A program made the translations under genes and the position numbers. The notes under the pieces were generated by a model. It ran no database searches. It had not been told where the DNA came from and worked only from the letters and a program-made list of their open reading frames with translations. Positions 1 to 13,300 of a stretch of DNA of 64,000 nt are shown piece after piece. The stretch is from positions 18,677,289-18,741,288 of the forward strand of contig NC_045146.1 in assembly GCF_008831285.2 (NCBI RefSeq), given 5' to 3'. The DNA is from Nymphaea colorata. Taxonomy: Eukaryota > Streptophyta > Magnoliopsida > Nymphaeales > Nymphaeaceae. Position 1 is the stretch's first letter. Every line of letters starts with the position of its first letter.

Positions 1-2536
1 GAAGAGTTGAGGTTCAGAAGTTCGAGTTAAAGAGGGTAAAGAGTTCAATAGTTGAGGTGCATCTATTGGCATAATCTGGTAGTAGTCTGCTGCATCTCAT
101 CTTGTCTTCAATGAAAATGAAAACGAGAACTTTTCCTCCATAAACTTCCTGAGTTGCCAGAGTGCAATACGTCAACCAAACAGTCTACTCTTTTGGATCT
201 TTCAAATGAGTTTATTTTTCTTTTCACGTGTTTCTGTGATCAATTTCTCCTCACAAACACTGGTCAATATATACAAATAGGTTCTCATACCCACGTAATA
301 TGGGTTAGGTGCTGGAATCCGACCAACTGTCGTTTGGTTGAGATGGTAGGTAGGTTAGGATGCCTGGTTGGACAGGTGCAGGAGCTGAAGGTGCCTGATG
401 TAGTTGGAACTTTTAAAAAATCAACAGCAGTGCTTTTCTGGCTCATAACATAAGATTCATGCATTAAAAAAGAAAAAGATACATGGATTCCAAGAATATT
501 TGTAAGTTCCAAGCCTGATGATGCATCCATGCAATTAGCTGGTGAAAATGCAAGCATAATATATAGTTTTTCTTTCTTTCGGTTGGTCAAGTTCAACTAA
601 TCAAATGGCCGTGTCACTAAGATGATGACAGCTTTAAAATGCATATTGCTATTTTAAAAAGGCTGCTTCTGTTTCCTCAACTCAAATTTATATCTAGAGA
701 TTCCGCACGTAAGAAACCTACCGAATAGATTCTTCCAAAGGATATGAGACCAAAAGTATCGATTAGAGCATCTGGGTGTTCTTGTTTTTGAGTAGGAGAA
801 ATGAAAGGGATACAGTGGAGTTTGGTAGCAAGAGTAGTTTGAACAGTAAATGTCACCCACTAGATATTCTTTGCGGATTTATTCAAGAACCAAGAGTGTT
901 CACGATGAGGATGCTAAAGGCTTACAGAGAGGGGACCCATCGTCATCTATTTCGCTTTTCCTCAAGTTCAGACTCATTGAAATCTCATTCTTGTGCCTTA
1001 TTTGAAGGAAATCCAAATGCCCAAATAGATTCACCAATGCTCGATCTTTATGAACTGCATTACATCATATCTCTTCAACCAAAAGAGTATGATTTTCCGT
1101 TTTATACCCGTTTTTTATGTAACTGAAGCAGGAAATTATAGACACGTACCGATCATATTCTTGTATTTGAAACACGATTGTTTATAATGTGAACCGTCAT
1201 AAAGTCCAATTTAACTGAAAAGAGATTGTGTTTTTAATTACCATTAAAAGAGAATAATCTAAGCTTCAACCATCTTGAAGCCTTTCAAAAACAATACCAT
1301 AAGAAAGTTCAAACTACAAAAAGTGTTGGAATTTGAGTTCAGATCTTCAACTTGGCACTATGATGCCATCGCCCCACTCTTGCCCCTTGTTCACCATTAA
1401 AAGACTTAAAAAAGTTGAAGTCAATAGGTGATGCGGAAGCAGTAGGCATTGGGGTTTAGAGAACTGGCATGAAGCAAGAGGCGAATCGGAAGAAAAGAAG
1501 TGAATTAGAGCGAGAGAGAGGGGAACAGGGGTTTCCTGTCCAGTGTAGACCAGCGAATATGTAATATTAAACGGGTATTTCTTTTGAAGGTCGCCCACTT
1601 GGCATACGATTCTCATTCTAGGTATCTAAAATAATGGCGTCTGATTGAGTTGGAAGGACGTACAATTTGGAGGTCTGGCATTCTCCTTTCCTCCATGGCT
1701 GCCATAGAGAGAGAAAAGAGAGATTCCTCTCATCCACGAGTTTGTCGTCACAGCAAAACTGCTGGCTGCTCCGGCGACAGCCCCTCCTTTTCCACTCAGG
1801 CAAACAACAAAAAGAAGCTCCAATCAATCACTGGTTCCACTCCCACAGCTGCCTCGTGAAACTGCGCCTGATTCCTTTTTTTCTTTCCTTCCTTGTACTA
1901 TTTAGTTATTCTGTTGGCACGTAAAGTTTTTTTAACTTTAGCAATCGTAGTCCGAGAATAGTGCCTCAGATATTAAAATACATATATAAAAATTGAGGTG
2001 GCTGTATAAACCTATGCTATGGCTATTAAATAGGTCTGCGAAGAGGGCCCTGGTTACCGTTTCACAGATGTTCTCGGAAGAGTTCAGGTAAAAGTTTTTC
2101 TTTCAATTTTTCAAAAACTCCCTCTCTGACGGCTCACCTCAGCACCCATAGGTTAGGCTGCTTTAGACGGCTTTGTTTGAGAAAACTTATCACGCAAACA
2201 CTAAACTGCATAAACATATGTTTCTCAATTTGGGAATTATAGGACTGCCAATGTGGTGATTTGGAGTTTTCCTGTTGGCCAGACTAGGAATACAGACCAA
2301 GTTCGTTCCAAACACTTCATAACATCTCTTCTACCAGTGCAGGTTCACTTGACGCCTTTGATGTAGGAGATCCATAGTTACCACCCTCGTTTTGAGTATA
2401 AAAATCTCTCACCATACTTCTTGTTTGAGCAGCGGAACCGATATGAGAAACGCAGTTCCGTTGGTTTAACCTGCCACTGCACAACTCTAAAATGAAAAGC
2501 TTTAAAGCTAGCATTTGGATAATCACAGGGGACATA
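1..2536. other. Gene-free stretch, left edge
   Basis: No recognisable gene. The longest open frame is on the plus strand at 776-1126 (116 codons); it matches no family I know, lacks a convincing leader and is best treated as chance. A second short frame with an ATG near 1696 encodes a Ser/Lys-rich peptide ending at 1859 and is also unrecognised. A splice-donor-like site follows an open stretch near 2050-2090 (reading GYRFTDVLGRVQ before GTAAAA), but no partner exon is visible. Confidence 0.5.
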
Positions 2537-2945
2537 TAAGGAGGTCAGCTAAGTCATGGATTATTTTGCTTTGTAGCTATTTTTAAGAGGAATCCAGACT
2601 CTTAGGGGATAGTTTGGGATCCACTAAACCAAGAAGTTGAACCCGGTGTGGGAGTATACCAAGTTGTGGTAGTGAGTATCAAAGTCTGACATAAAGTCAC
2701 ACATGCATGGGCACATGTACCTTAAGAGTGAGCAGAGTGAAAAAGTTTAGTACCATACCAAGGGTTATAAAGAAACTTCAAGAACATATGAGGAGGTCAG
2801 TTAAGTCATATATTATTTTAGTTTTTAGCTCTTTTGAGGGAATTGAACCGAAACTGCTAGGCAGTGGATTATTGGGATCCATCAAACCAAAAGCACGAAA
2901 CCTAGTGTAGGAATGGTCCATGGAGCTCAAGACCGATGTGGAACT
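2537..2945 (+). repeat. Diverged direct duplication, two units of about 150 bp
   Basis: Two neighbouring segments (about 2537-2665 and 2788-2930) share the same order of words: AGGAGGTCAG, TAAGTCAT, TTATTTT, TAGCT, GGGATCCA(C/T)(T/C)AAACCAA and a GTGTGGGA/GTGTAGGA tail. They look like two copies of one repeat, perhaps remnants of short terminal-repeat elements. No coding potential is seen. Confidence 0.5.
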
Positions 2946-3042
2946 AGGCCGGGTTGTGACTTTTTTTTTTTTTCAAAAAAAGGCTTTTTAAAAACCAAAT
3001 TTTGTTAAAACTTGGTTTTGAATTATTTTTAGGAATTTAGTT

Positions 3043-3237
3043 TGCATGTTTGGGTGACGCACACCCAAAACAATGTTTTTTTGGTGAAAAAAAAAACTTG
3101 CACAAAGATAGGTGGTCAAGTTATTGTTTTTTCAAAACTGAGTTTTTCACAAACTCAATTTTAACCGTCACCCCAAATTGACGCAAATCAGCATTTCGCC
3201 TCCAAAACATTGTTTTAAAGTGTCACCCCAATGCACA
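3043..3237. mobile_element. Foldback (MITE-like) element
   Basis: The left arm near 3043-3082 (GCATGTTTGGGTGACGC, then AACAATGTTTT) is mirrored by the right arm near 3204-3237 (AAAACATTGTTTT, then GTGTCACCCCAATGC). A smaller internal inverted repeat (AAAACTGAGTTTTTCAC / CAAACTCAATTTT) lies between the arms. Target-site duplication was not resolved, so the superfamily is unknown. Confidence 0.45.
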
Positions 3238-4684
3238 GTAAACTTTACTGTTAGAACACTTGGAGTATTTCATTGAGGGGAGCAAACGTGATAAATATTG
3301 GCATGAATTCTGAAAATTTTCACTGAAGCAATTACATTTTTCAAAATTTTTACTGGTACCAAGAAAAAAATATGGAAATTTTAGTGTTTTTCTAAAGCCT
3401 AGGGGGTCCAAGGCCCCTCCCAACCCTCAGTCCCTTACTACTTACTAGGCATAGGAGTCAATTTAGTAAATCTAGAACTGATTTTTAAAAATTAAACTTG
3501 GGAATAAGCACAAAAGAGCCTTCCCTACTTTACTTTGTCTTGATGCAGATTATCCTTTTCTTTTCTTGCAGCCGGACCCAAAGGCAGAGACAGGTGTATA
3601 TATGAGCAATTGCCCACACAAACCCACAAAAAGTGTTAAGTGTTCGTTCTCATTGAAATTTTATGGTAGTTTTTCTGTTTTATGATATTAAAATTATATA
3701 ACTAATATCCCTAATTCAAAATTTTCTAGCTCCACTACTGGTCGAACTGTAGCAGTAGAGGTGGTAGCAAAGAAACTAGTTAAGTAGCAACACCCCAAGC
3801 ATGGGGCATTCGGTTCCATTCCCTCAAATGTTTGGGCAACTTGCCTAACTAGTGATCTTTTTAAATTTACGCTTTCAAGTTTAGTTTAAACATATCAAGA
3901 CTTCAATCCCCAATGCACCCAATTCTGTTTAGGCTAAAAAAGAAAGGAAAGAAAAAGAAGAAAACTCGTGAACTGCACAATACCCAAGAAGCACCAAGCT
4001 CACAAGAGCCAAAGGAACAGTCCAGGGTAATCATCAAAGGAATGTGAATAGAGAAACTGACAAATCCATAGATGGAATAATGCAGACTACGCTGTTGCTG
4101 GTTATATATATATATGATATTGATCAGAAGATAACTAGTTGTACTAAAATATGGAACATGCAAGAAAGGAATCAACAAAAGCCTGGCCATGCATTGGATA
4201 ACCAATTATACCTACTTGTCTACTTTCGGACGCTCACATCTCACTAACCAGTACTGTTATCAGGTGCAGTAACTCCACAAAGAGGTCTAAGAACTCAGTA
4301 TGGGAAAGCATACTCTAGATGTATTGCATAAACCGCTAACAGTTTACTTAACCGCTCTACTCATCATCAGCATCATCTCTCTCTCTCTCTCTCTGCCAGT
4401 CCTCTAACCTTGGCCCCTTGACCATACCATCATCAGGCAATGCTACAAGACCAGGTGAGAAGCAGTCACACTCTCACATGGATGGATCCATATGAAACCA
4501 AAAAAGATGACAAGAGTGGGAATTTGATGGAAAAGGGGAGGTTGGTGAAGAGGGGCACATTCAGATCCTGCTGAGTTGTGGAGGTTGGAAAGGAGTCAAT
4601 TCATTTGTGCAAGATTTGGTGGTGTTGGTGGTGCAATCAATTTGAGGAAGGCCATCTCATTGCTTTGTCTTGCTTTTAAGACAG

Positions 4685-4735
<51 letters not shown>

Positions 4736-4923
4736 AGTTTTATGTAACTTAGATGCTCTACATATGAACCCCTCTTCATAATTTGACCACCAGTTCTGTG
4801 AATGTGACTGCTTTCACTGAGATTTATTAATTTATACCCCTACCGACATCTCATGGTTAACTATGGGTCATCCTAGTACACCTATAGAAAAGTTTTATAA
4901 TTTTTGCTTCAACTTGCCAACTT
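3238..4923. other. Gene-free stretch with two CT microsatellites
   Basis: No gene is visible. It holds (CT)9 at 4377-4394 and (CT)22 at 4691-4734. The short open frames are unsupported. Confidence 0.5.
4691..4734 (+). repeat. (CT)22 microsatellite
   Basis: Uninterrupted CT dinucleotide run read directly from the sequence. Confidence 0.97.
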
Positions 4924-5165
4924 CAGGGGCGGAGCTCGCAGGGGCCCTATATAAAAATGATATAAAATTTCACTTCTCTTATATAAAAATTTTGAAAAAT
5001 GATATTTCGTTTCATGTCAAAATTTAGAAACTTTAATTCAGCCTCTCTCACGAAAAATTTCTGGCGAAACCAACTTATATTTGAACTCAAAGATAGACAA
5101 AGACAGAGGCAGGGTTCATCTTGATTGAATGATCCTACGACCATTAAATAAATTTTTTAACAAGG
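4924..5165. mobile_element. Possible decayed hAT MITE
   Basis: The left edge starts CAGGGGCGGAGC, the same terminus type as the better-supported elements at 37134 and 38236. The 8-mer GCCAACTT flanks both sides (4916-4923 and 5166-5173), as expected of a hAT target-site duplication. The right edge does not show the complementary terminus, so the call is tentative. Confidence 0.4.
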
Positions 5166-8100
5166 GCCAACTTTAACTTTTTCAAAGTTTTAACGATGAA
5201 AGGAAGAAGGTAACGCATGTTGGATCCAAAACTATAAAGTACATAAAAATCAGATTAAGACCCAGATCCATAAAAGATGGACGACAACAGCAGTCTTTAT
5301 CTGGTGGCTACACGGCCAAAACATTAGTTGGATAGATCAAGAGTTCCAAACCCATAATTCATTTCTGTTTACATAATTCAGTAAAGATATACCAAAAACA
5401 ACTTCTAGACTAGACGAGGGACGGAAGCCCATCACCGACAAAGAGCCGAAACTTTCACCCAACCTCTTGTTTACGTAAGGTACATTGATGGACCATCCCC
5501 TACTATTCAACTTGTACATTGGTGGCCTTTTTTTGGTAACACGCAAAGTTGATATCCTTATACTCGAAATTTGAAATGCAGACTGGTCCCAACTTATAAG
5601 GCATGAGTTGGTGCGTGTTCCAACTACATTGGGCCCTTTTGTGTCCATATCAAATTATTTGTAGGCTAGTAAGGTTTTTAATTGAAGCTGGTTAAGATGT
5701 GACTTAATTGAATAATTTATCGGACCCACTTATTGGATTGAGCTAGACAGTTGATCTATCAATCTAGATCACTACTATTGTTAGGTAAACCTTCGGCTTC
5801 ACTGGGCTTAGGGAGCAACAAAAAAATCTGGGTTTACAAAGTTGGGACAAGTCTTGGCCTAGTGAACATTTGGGACCCAACCCTGCAACCAGAATCAGAG
5901 TTATCATGGTACTCAATCAGATTTGATTTCAGACATAGATACGGATTGGATCTTCCACAAACACCACAAAAAGTTCAACATTTATAAGTGATAGGGTCAG
6001 GTTTCAGTCACACAGCAGATTTGGTTTAGAATTTGGTTCTGAAGTGTGCCCATCAGATCTGGGCCAATTAGAAATTGGATCTGAATTTCTTTACCAGATA
6101 TAGTTAATTACTTTGGAACCTAGTAACTGGATCCATGATTCATTTACACTCTTACTTCTAGTTGAACGAGGATCGTTGTGATGAGTAAAACTAAAAATTT
6201 AATCCTTTATTTATAAGAGTCCAAATTTTCTGAATGCCTTCAATGGCTTATAGTGCAGCAATATATATATATATATATATATTATTTATTTTAATTTTTA
6301 TGTACGCGGTAACTTGTCACATCCCAAAAGTTTGAATCGGCATATTGGTCCACTTTGCAGAGAATCGGATTCGGAAATGGATCGAGACTCCAGTCAAAAC
6401 CCCAAATGGGCCTTTGATTTTGGTAGTTACAGCCAGGTTGGCTTGTGGGCCCCAGTGTGTCCGTGGGCCCCACCTTCCGATCTACCGCATGCGACGCCGA
6501 CGTTACGGGCGAGAAAGGAGGGAGAGATCTTTGGTTCGGTTACAGCTAGCGGTTTGTATTTTTCAATGACGAAAATAACCTTCCCGCCATAAGAGAAGTC
6601 AACCGCAAGGCCTTCGTCCAGTAAAGAAACAGCAAAGATATCATCCATCCTCCTTCCTGGCCTCCACATTTAATCTGCAAGTTAAGTGAACCAAGTAGGC
6701 TCGTCCGGCTCTGCTGGGTTCGGTCGTGAGTTAGCTGGTTCATGCGTTATGTGTTGGGCTCCTCAAGGTACTGGCCTTCGAAACTCGTATATGTCTAACT
6801 AATTTGTTACCATTTATCACTTGCAGTACAAAAAAGTAGTATCCATAGAAATCAAACTAAGAACCCTTATAAACATGCCTAAGAAGGTTATTTGGTAGGT
6901 TTGGCTGTCTACCTGCCGGCTTTATTCTTTATTTGGGTTTGGTATTTAATATCTAAGTTTGAATGCAGAGATCCTGATTGAAGCCAAATGAATGAGAATT
7001 TAGATCCAAACGTAACCCATTGAGGTTTTAGTGCTTATGATGGTAAGTGCCCTTAAAATAATCTAGTGTTTGTACAACAAATCATGGTACAAGTGGGCAT
7101 GAGACATAATAAATCTTGGAATTGAAGTTGGGTATTACTTAGTTTACTGTCTGACTTTATTTTTCACAATGTGAAAACAATTAATGCTGCCTTCATTTAT
7201 GTAATCTTTTGTTAGTCATTTATTCATCATCAGTACGTGTGATTTTGCTTAGGGAGGATGAATTTCAGTATCAAATTGAACACCAAGGGTTTCATATGGT
7301 AAGAATTTGTTAATTTCGGAGCTCTCTGTCCAAACCGAAAACTTAAGATCTAACATTGGTTAAATTTAATATTTGCACTTCTATAAAAACTTCTTCTCTA
7401 GATTCAGTCTTAAGGCTTAATCGTGTTTGTGAACATGGCTGTGCTCCCGGGCAATTAAAGAAAAGAGTGCAAGATTTGGCGAAAGATGAGAATATATTAT
7501 GTAATTTTCTAGTAGTTTTCCTTTGTAATTAGGTTAGTAGCTTTTGATAAGTGGCAAAATTTTTAAGGTCAGCCGGAGAAAGAACAATTCTCCTAAATGG
7601 GCATCACATCTCAAGATTTCATACTCTTGATTTCTAACAAGGACATAAATTTTTTGTTTGTTTGAAAGATATATGGATTATATCATAAATTGTGGAACCT
7701 TTGCATCTTAAAATAATAATGAATTTCAATTCAGACCTTAGTTCATGGATTTAGGGCATATGGAAAATCTTGAACGCATAATTCTGAAATCAACAATTCG
7801 CTAGAACCATACGAAAGTGGACCCTATATAAAGTTAGACTCTCGAATATAAGATCTATGACAATCAATATCTGAAAATCATGTCCAATCATTTAAACCTT
7901 TAAATCTTGGCCAATTCTTCTCAACCAAATCGGGTTTGATTCAAAAAAGAAAAGGGTAGCTCAGTTTGTTAGTACCAAGTCCTTTTGATGTACAGGGTGA
8001 CAGCTTCTGCTCCTGTTCTAATTTAAGAACAATATGAACAAATTTTTATTAAGATAACTACTTAATACTTTCATGCTGTAAGATTGACTTCCCATGGAAA

Positions 8101-8800
8101 CAATACAGAAACTGATATGGGCAAGAGGAGATTTGTTCGAGATATCTCTCTACATGCATTTGGATCCCATTTGTGGTCCAATCTGCAGAGAGCAACCTGC
8201 AGCTCAAACTGGCCAGCGCCATGGGACATGGATGCTGAATTCAATTTATATATGAGAAAACGTACGTCATGATGAAGATGATGGAGACCAATGAATGTGA
8301 CCAAAATGTACAATATCGAGATATCAGAATATCCAACTTTTTTCTTTTTCCTTTTCTCTCATTTATTTTTATCCTCAAAGAGCACAGGGCACGAGAAATT
8401 GTGCAAAAGGGTGACGATTTCTTGTCAGTCCGTTAAAAACTTTATGATATTATAGTAAAATATACTGTCCTAGCGAAAAGGAAGTTCTTGTTTTTTCCTG
8501 ATCTTGCAATTCATCTCTCTCTCTCATTCTCTCTCTAACATTTCCAGCTCATAAAAACAAGCACCAAATACACAAGCGTAATTCCAGAAAGGATGAAATG
8601 AACCGAAAAAAGAGTACAAAATTATTATTAGAGAGAGAAAGTAAAAGGAGTCCCAGAGAGAAAGAGAGACAGAGAGGCAACAGGGCGGTTGCAGAGGGGA
8701 GGGGGGTGGGAGGGTGGAAACGTCGCCTTCCTTCATTTTTGACATCCCATCTCTCTCTCCCTCTGTTATTTTATCGACCCATTTGCAGTTTTTCTAATGG
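5166..8800. other. Gene-free stretch
   Basis: No gene recognised. It contains an (AT)n run at 6261-6282 and a GC-richer patch at about 6300-6760 with several overlapping short open frames on both strands but no codon signal or homology I recognise. A tRNA-like string near 7955 (GGGTAGCTCAGTTTGTTAG) has no matching acceptor, anticodon or T-arm structure. Confidence 0.5.
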
Positions 8801-8803
8801 GTA

Positions 8804-8839
8804 GAGGCCAATTAATTGGTGGAGGCCAATTAATTGGCC
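8804..8839. promoter_or_regulatory. Tandem 18-bp repeat with CCAATTAATTGG palindromes
   Basis: GAGGCCAATTAATTGGTG at 8804-8821 is followed with period 18 by a second copy at 8822-8839. Each holds the perfect palindrome CCAATTAATTGG (8808-8819, 8826-8837). The second extends to the 16-bp palindrome GGCCAATTAATTGGCC. It lies about 370 bp upstream of the probable first exon of the KLCR gene. Each copy contains CCAAT on both strands, so a role in that promoter is possible but inferred. Confidence 0.45.
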
Positions 8840-10300
8840 ACTGTAACAATCAATAGGGGCCCGTAAAAGAATAGATAAATGTATTGGTGAAGAAGAGGGA
8901 AGGATAGAAGGGTGGTGGTGATGATAAAGCAGGAAGTAGTGGGTCGCCACCCACCGCCACCTCTACGCGGAGATGCCGTCTTCTTCCCCTCTGGAATCAT
9001 CTCTTATGCAGACCTTCCCTTCCTGGCTTCTCTCGCGAGTAAATTAACCGCAGCCCGTTGCCCTTCCTCTTCATTTCTTCTTTTTGCTCTTTCCTAGATA
9101 GTTGCTCTTGTGTCTTCGACCCATCACAATTTAGAAAGGAAAGAAAAAAAGAGCGGAACAATGTGTGTTCATCTGTAGAGTTTAGCTTCTTTGCTTGAAG
9201 AATTTTGATGGGGGATTCGCCAGGTAGGCCCTTTTTGCCTTACTCTATTTATGTTTTCTCTTTTTTTGTATTTCTGATCTTTTTTCCTCGGTGGGCAGGA
9301 TTTCTTTTCTATTTTTTTTTCTTTATGAGGTCTCTTTTGCTGGAGAAATTTAGTCGCGAATCTTGATTTGTGGGGAACTGTGAAGGGTTTGAGATATTGA
9401 AAGGGTTGGGCTCTTCCTTTTTCTTATTCTTCTTTTTTTCTTTTTTCTTGGTTCAATTGATGTCTCTGTTGCAAGAAATTGCCAAAATCAAAGATCTTCT
9501 CACTGGTTTAACTTTTGTTGAGATTTTCGATCTTGTCGGTCATGTAATCCGGGCTTGTCTTCTATTACCATTTCCCGGTTTTTGGCTTCTGCTTTGCCTT
9601 TTTCACCTTCTGCTTTTCATTTGGTTTTTGGTCTTTGCGCCATTTTGGTTTTTTTATTCTCTAACGTTCCTCTGATTCGCCAAGCGGATGTTTAGTCCTT
9701 TGAATTTGTCTATTCCACACCCCCCCCCCCCTTGATCTTCGAAAACCTTCTACTAGTTATAATGTAATCTGATTTATTAAGTATGATTATCAATATTAGT
9801 TGTGAAATTAGACCTGTTCTCGGTTCCTTAAATAAATGGCCAACTGTTCAAATGTGTGTTGCTAACTAAACCGGATTTGAGATCCATGGTTTTTTATTTT
9901 GTCAATTAATTTGGGTGCTTATTTTTCTAGGAGTGCTATCTTTGAAGCTCTTCATGGCTGCCACCTTTCCTTAGTTCCAGATTTCTTGGTTATTAGAACT
10001 TCCATTAGTTGCAGTGCCGTGAGACAGTCAGATGTGCTTTATGGAATTTCCTCAGAAACGTATTTTCTGAAAGAAGAATGGAATTGTCTAGTCTCAACAT
10101 CTGCTTCTGTTATAAGATTTTGATTTTTGTTTGAACTGTGTGTCATTTTCTGTATACTTTCTTGATTCATCAATCAAATCTATGTCTTTGGAGAGCAGAA
10201 CCGTGGCTGTGTCAGTGTTTCACATGTTGAAATATGTTGATTTGGTGTTCCTCGTTTCCTGTTCTTCATTCGATCTTACTTACTGTGTTCCTGAATTATT
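8840..10300 (+). promoter_or_regulatory. Promoter, leader and probable leader intron of the KLCR gene
   Basis: A pyrimidine/purine-rich leader precedes ATGGGGGATTCGCCAG at 9208-9223, which is followed by a good donor (GTAGGC at 9224). The sequence beyond is T-rich and intron-like, with an acceptor (TTTTTCTAG) ending at 9930. If 9223 joins 9931, the result is a 19-codon upstream ORF ending at 9974. If 9223 instead joins the weak acceptor ending at 10320, the phase fits exactly and gives an alternative N-terminus, MGDSPDGVRRK. Transcript data would decide. Confidence 0.45.
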
Positions 10301-13300
10301 ATGGATGATGAAGTAGATGCAGACGGAGTCCGGAGAAAAGTGAAGGTGGGCCACAAGGTTGATGATTTACTCGAGAACTCATCACCCAGGAGTCCTCTCA
10401 GTCCCCAAAGGCCGCCACGCGAACATATGGAGTTACCAGCAGATGGTGCACCCACTGAAAGTTGTGTTGACACATCGATAGAAAGACTGTACGATAATGT
10501 CTGCCAGATGCAGAGTTCTGGGGAACAAAGCCCGTCAAGGCAAAGCTTTGGATCAGATGGTGAAGAATCAAGGATTGACTCAGAGCTGCAGCATCTTGTG
10601 GGTGGTGAAGAAACGAGGGTGCTTGATGATGTTAACCATGTATCTCAAGCCAATAATGATCAAGCTGAAATGAAGATGGATGAAGAGATCGTGGAGAAAG
10701 AAAGTACTGCAAAAGATGGAGAGAAAGAATCGACCGTTAAGGAAGAAAACGGTTCTACTAAGAAATCAGGGAAAAAGCCAAAGCCTAAACCTTCGTGGTC
10801 TAGTTCTACGAAGATAGAAGCAAAGGGGTTTTCATATATGCAGACAAATGCAGAAGATTCACCAAAGCCCGTTACTTCCAAGAACCGGCTGCCACATAGA
10901 AAACCACCTATAAATAAAGAAAATGATTCTGCTACTGAGAATCCGGACATATCTCCAGAAGAAAGCAGCCCTGCCAGGGTTCAGAAGAAGCCACTCGCTA
11001 GTCCAGATAGTAATACATCTAAGCCAACTTCTGATGCTGTTAACTCTGCAAAGAAAAGGAAGCCTTCATCAGTAACATCAGGCAAGTCCCAAGGTGCAAG
11101 TGAAGATCCTTCAGAAGCGGGTCTAGATAACCCTGACTTAGGACCTTTCCTGCTTAAGATGTCTAGGGATTTGATTTCATCTGGTGACAACCCTCAAAAG
11201 GCCTTGGAACTTGCTACGAGAGCAGCAAAATCATTTGAGAAATGTGCAAATGGAAAGCCGAGTTTAGATCTAGTTATGAGCTTGCACGTACTAGCTGCTG
11301 TACATTGCAATTTGGGACAATACGGTAAGGCCATCCCTATTCTTGAGCATTCAATTGAGATCCCGGTACTAGAAGAAGGTGAAGATCATGCGCTTGCTGT
11401 TTTTTCTGGATATATGCAACTGGGTGACACTTTTGCTATGCTTGGTCAACTTGAACAGTCAATTGAATGCTATACAATGGGCTTGGAGGTTCAGAAGCAT
11501 TTTCTGGGAGAAACTGATCCAAGAGTTGCAGAAACTTGCAGGTACTTGGCAGAAGCCCATATGCAGGCTCTGCAATTTGATGAAGCCCAAAAAGTTTGTC
11601 AGCAATCTCTTGACATCCATAAAGAACGTGGAGTTTCTGCTTCTCTTGAAGAAGCTGCTGACAGAAGGCTCATGGGTCTTATTTGTGATGCTAAGGGTGA
11701 TTATGAAGCAGCCCTTGAGCATCTGGTCTTGGCTAGTATGGCTATGGTGTCTAATGGCCAGGAAAATGAGGTAGCTTCTGTTGATTGCAGCATTGGGGAC
11801 ATCTATCTATCTTTGTCTCGTTATGATGAAGCAGTTTTTGCATATCAAAAAGCCCTTACTGTCTTCAAATCTTCAAAAGGCGAGAATCACCCATCAGTTG
11901 CTTCAGTGTTTGTCCGTCTTGCTAACTTGTATAACAGGACAGGCAGACTTAGAGAATCAAAATCCTACTGCGAGAATGCTCTTCGTATCTATAGCAAACC
12001 TACTCCCGGGAGCCAAATGGAAGAAATTGCTAGTGGGTTCACCGAGGTTTCTGCTATCTATGAAGCCATGAATGAGCACGAACAGGCCCTTAAGCTTCTG
12101 CAGAAAGCTTTGAAAACATTGAACGATATCCCTGGACAGCAGGCCACTGTGGCTGGAATTGAGGCACAGATGGGGGTTATGTACTATATGATTGGAAATT
12201 ATGGTGAATCCTATGCATCGTTCAAAAATGCTGTTGCTAAGCTTAGGGCGAGTGGGGAAAAAAGATCTGCGTTCTTTGGGATTGTACTTAACCAAATGGG
12301 CCTGGCATGTGTACAGCGTTATGCAATAAATGAAGCTGCAGATTTGTTTGAAGAAGCTAGGGGTATTCTAGAAACAGAATATGGACCATATCACCCTGAG
12401 ACACTTGGAGTGTATAGCAATCTTGCCGGAACCTATGATGCTATGGGCAGGTACAGCGTTTTACTTTGCTACTCTTCATTCTGTTGCCATTATTGAATCC
12501 ATTCATTGATTATCGTGCTTTCCTTATTCTTCACTCGGTGGTTATCATTAGATCCATTAATTGATTATCGTGTATCTTTCTTGTGGGTAGCTTGATGTGT
12601 CTTGTTGTGTTATTGCTGTACCAAGAGTGTTGTGCCTTTTCATTAATTTTAACCAAAGGTCAAATTGATTGATAAAAAAAAAAAGTCTCGACATAGGTTA
12701 TGTAACTTATGTTTAAGTTGCTTGAGTAAAGTTGTAAGCTAGCATGTTTCTATATTGTGTTTTAAATGGTCTTTGATTTGAGTTCACTAACAAGGATATT
12801 TCACATATAGCTCATAGTAAATTCATGATCTTAATAATGTTGTGCATTAGCTACTGATTGGAACTTGAAGTGTCAAGTTATTTGCTTGATCTTCATATTT
12901 TTGGAACATTAATTGTTAAGGGAATTTTAAACTTCAGACTATAAAATATATTGATGCTAAACTGTGATAGACCCCTCGTCCTTGTGCCAGGTGCTCTCAG
13001 TTCTGCTGGGGCCTGAAATGAGCAGCTTCTTTTAATACAGGCTACTTATTTGATGAATGTTTGTCTAGTTTGTTTAGTTTCATTTTCCGATAGTGTCTAC
13101 TTTGGGCTTCTCAAATTTGATATTTAGATGTTCGTGTGTTTAGTTACCTGCATGATTGCATCATAGTCCCATGTACATTTTTTACAGTGCTGGGAATGGT
13201 TCGTTTTCCTTTTTGTGCGCCTTTGTACCAAAATGGTCCTTATCATGCTTCAAACCAATAATCTAACTCTATTGAGTTTCTTCCTTACCTTGACAGATTG

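Noticed and set aside
776..1126. 116-codon plus-strand open frame near the left edge
   Set aside because: No recognisable domain, no leader or splice context, and composition like its surroundings.
4377..4394. Possible microRNA precursor around the CT tract
   Set aside because: No 21-nt match to a conserved plant microRNA that I know and no convincing hairpin partner.
7955..8030. tRNA-like string GGGTAGCTCAGTTTGTTAG
   Set aside because: Only the D-arm-like part is present; no cloverleaf can be drawn with the flanking bases.
8598..8804. Arg/Glu-rich open frame upstream of KLCR
   Set aside because: It comes from GA-rich simple sequence in the promoter region; no homology recognised.
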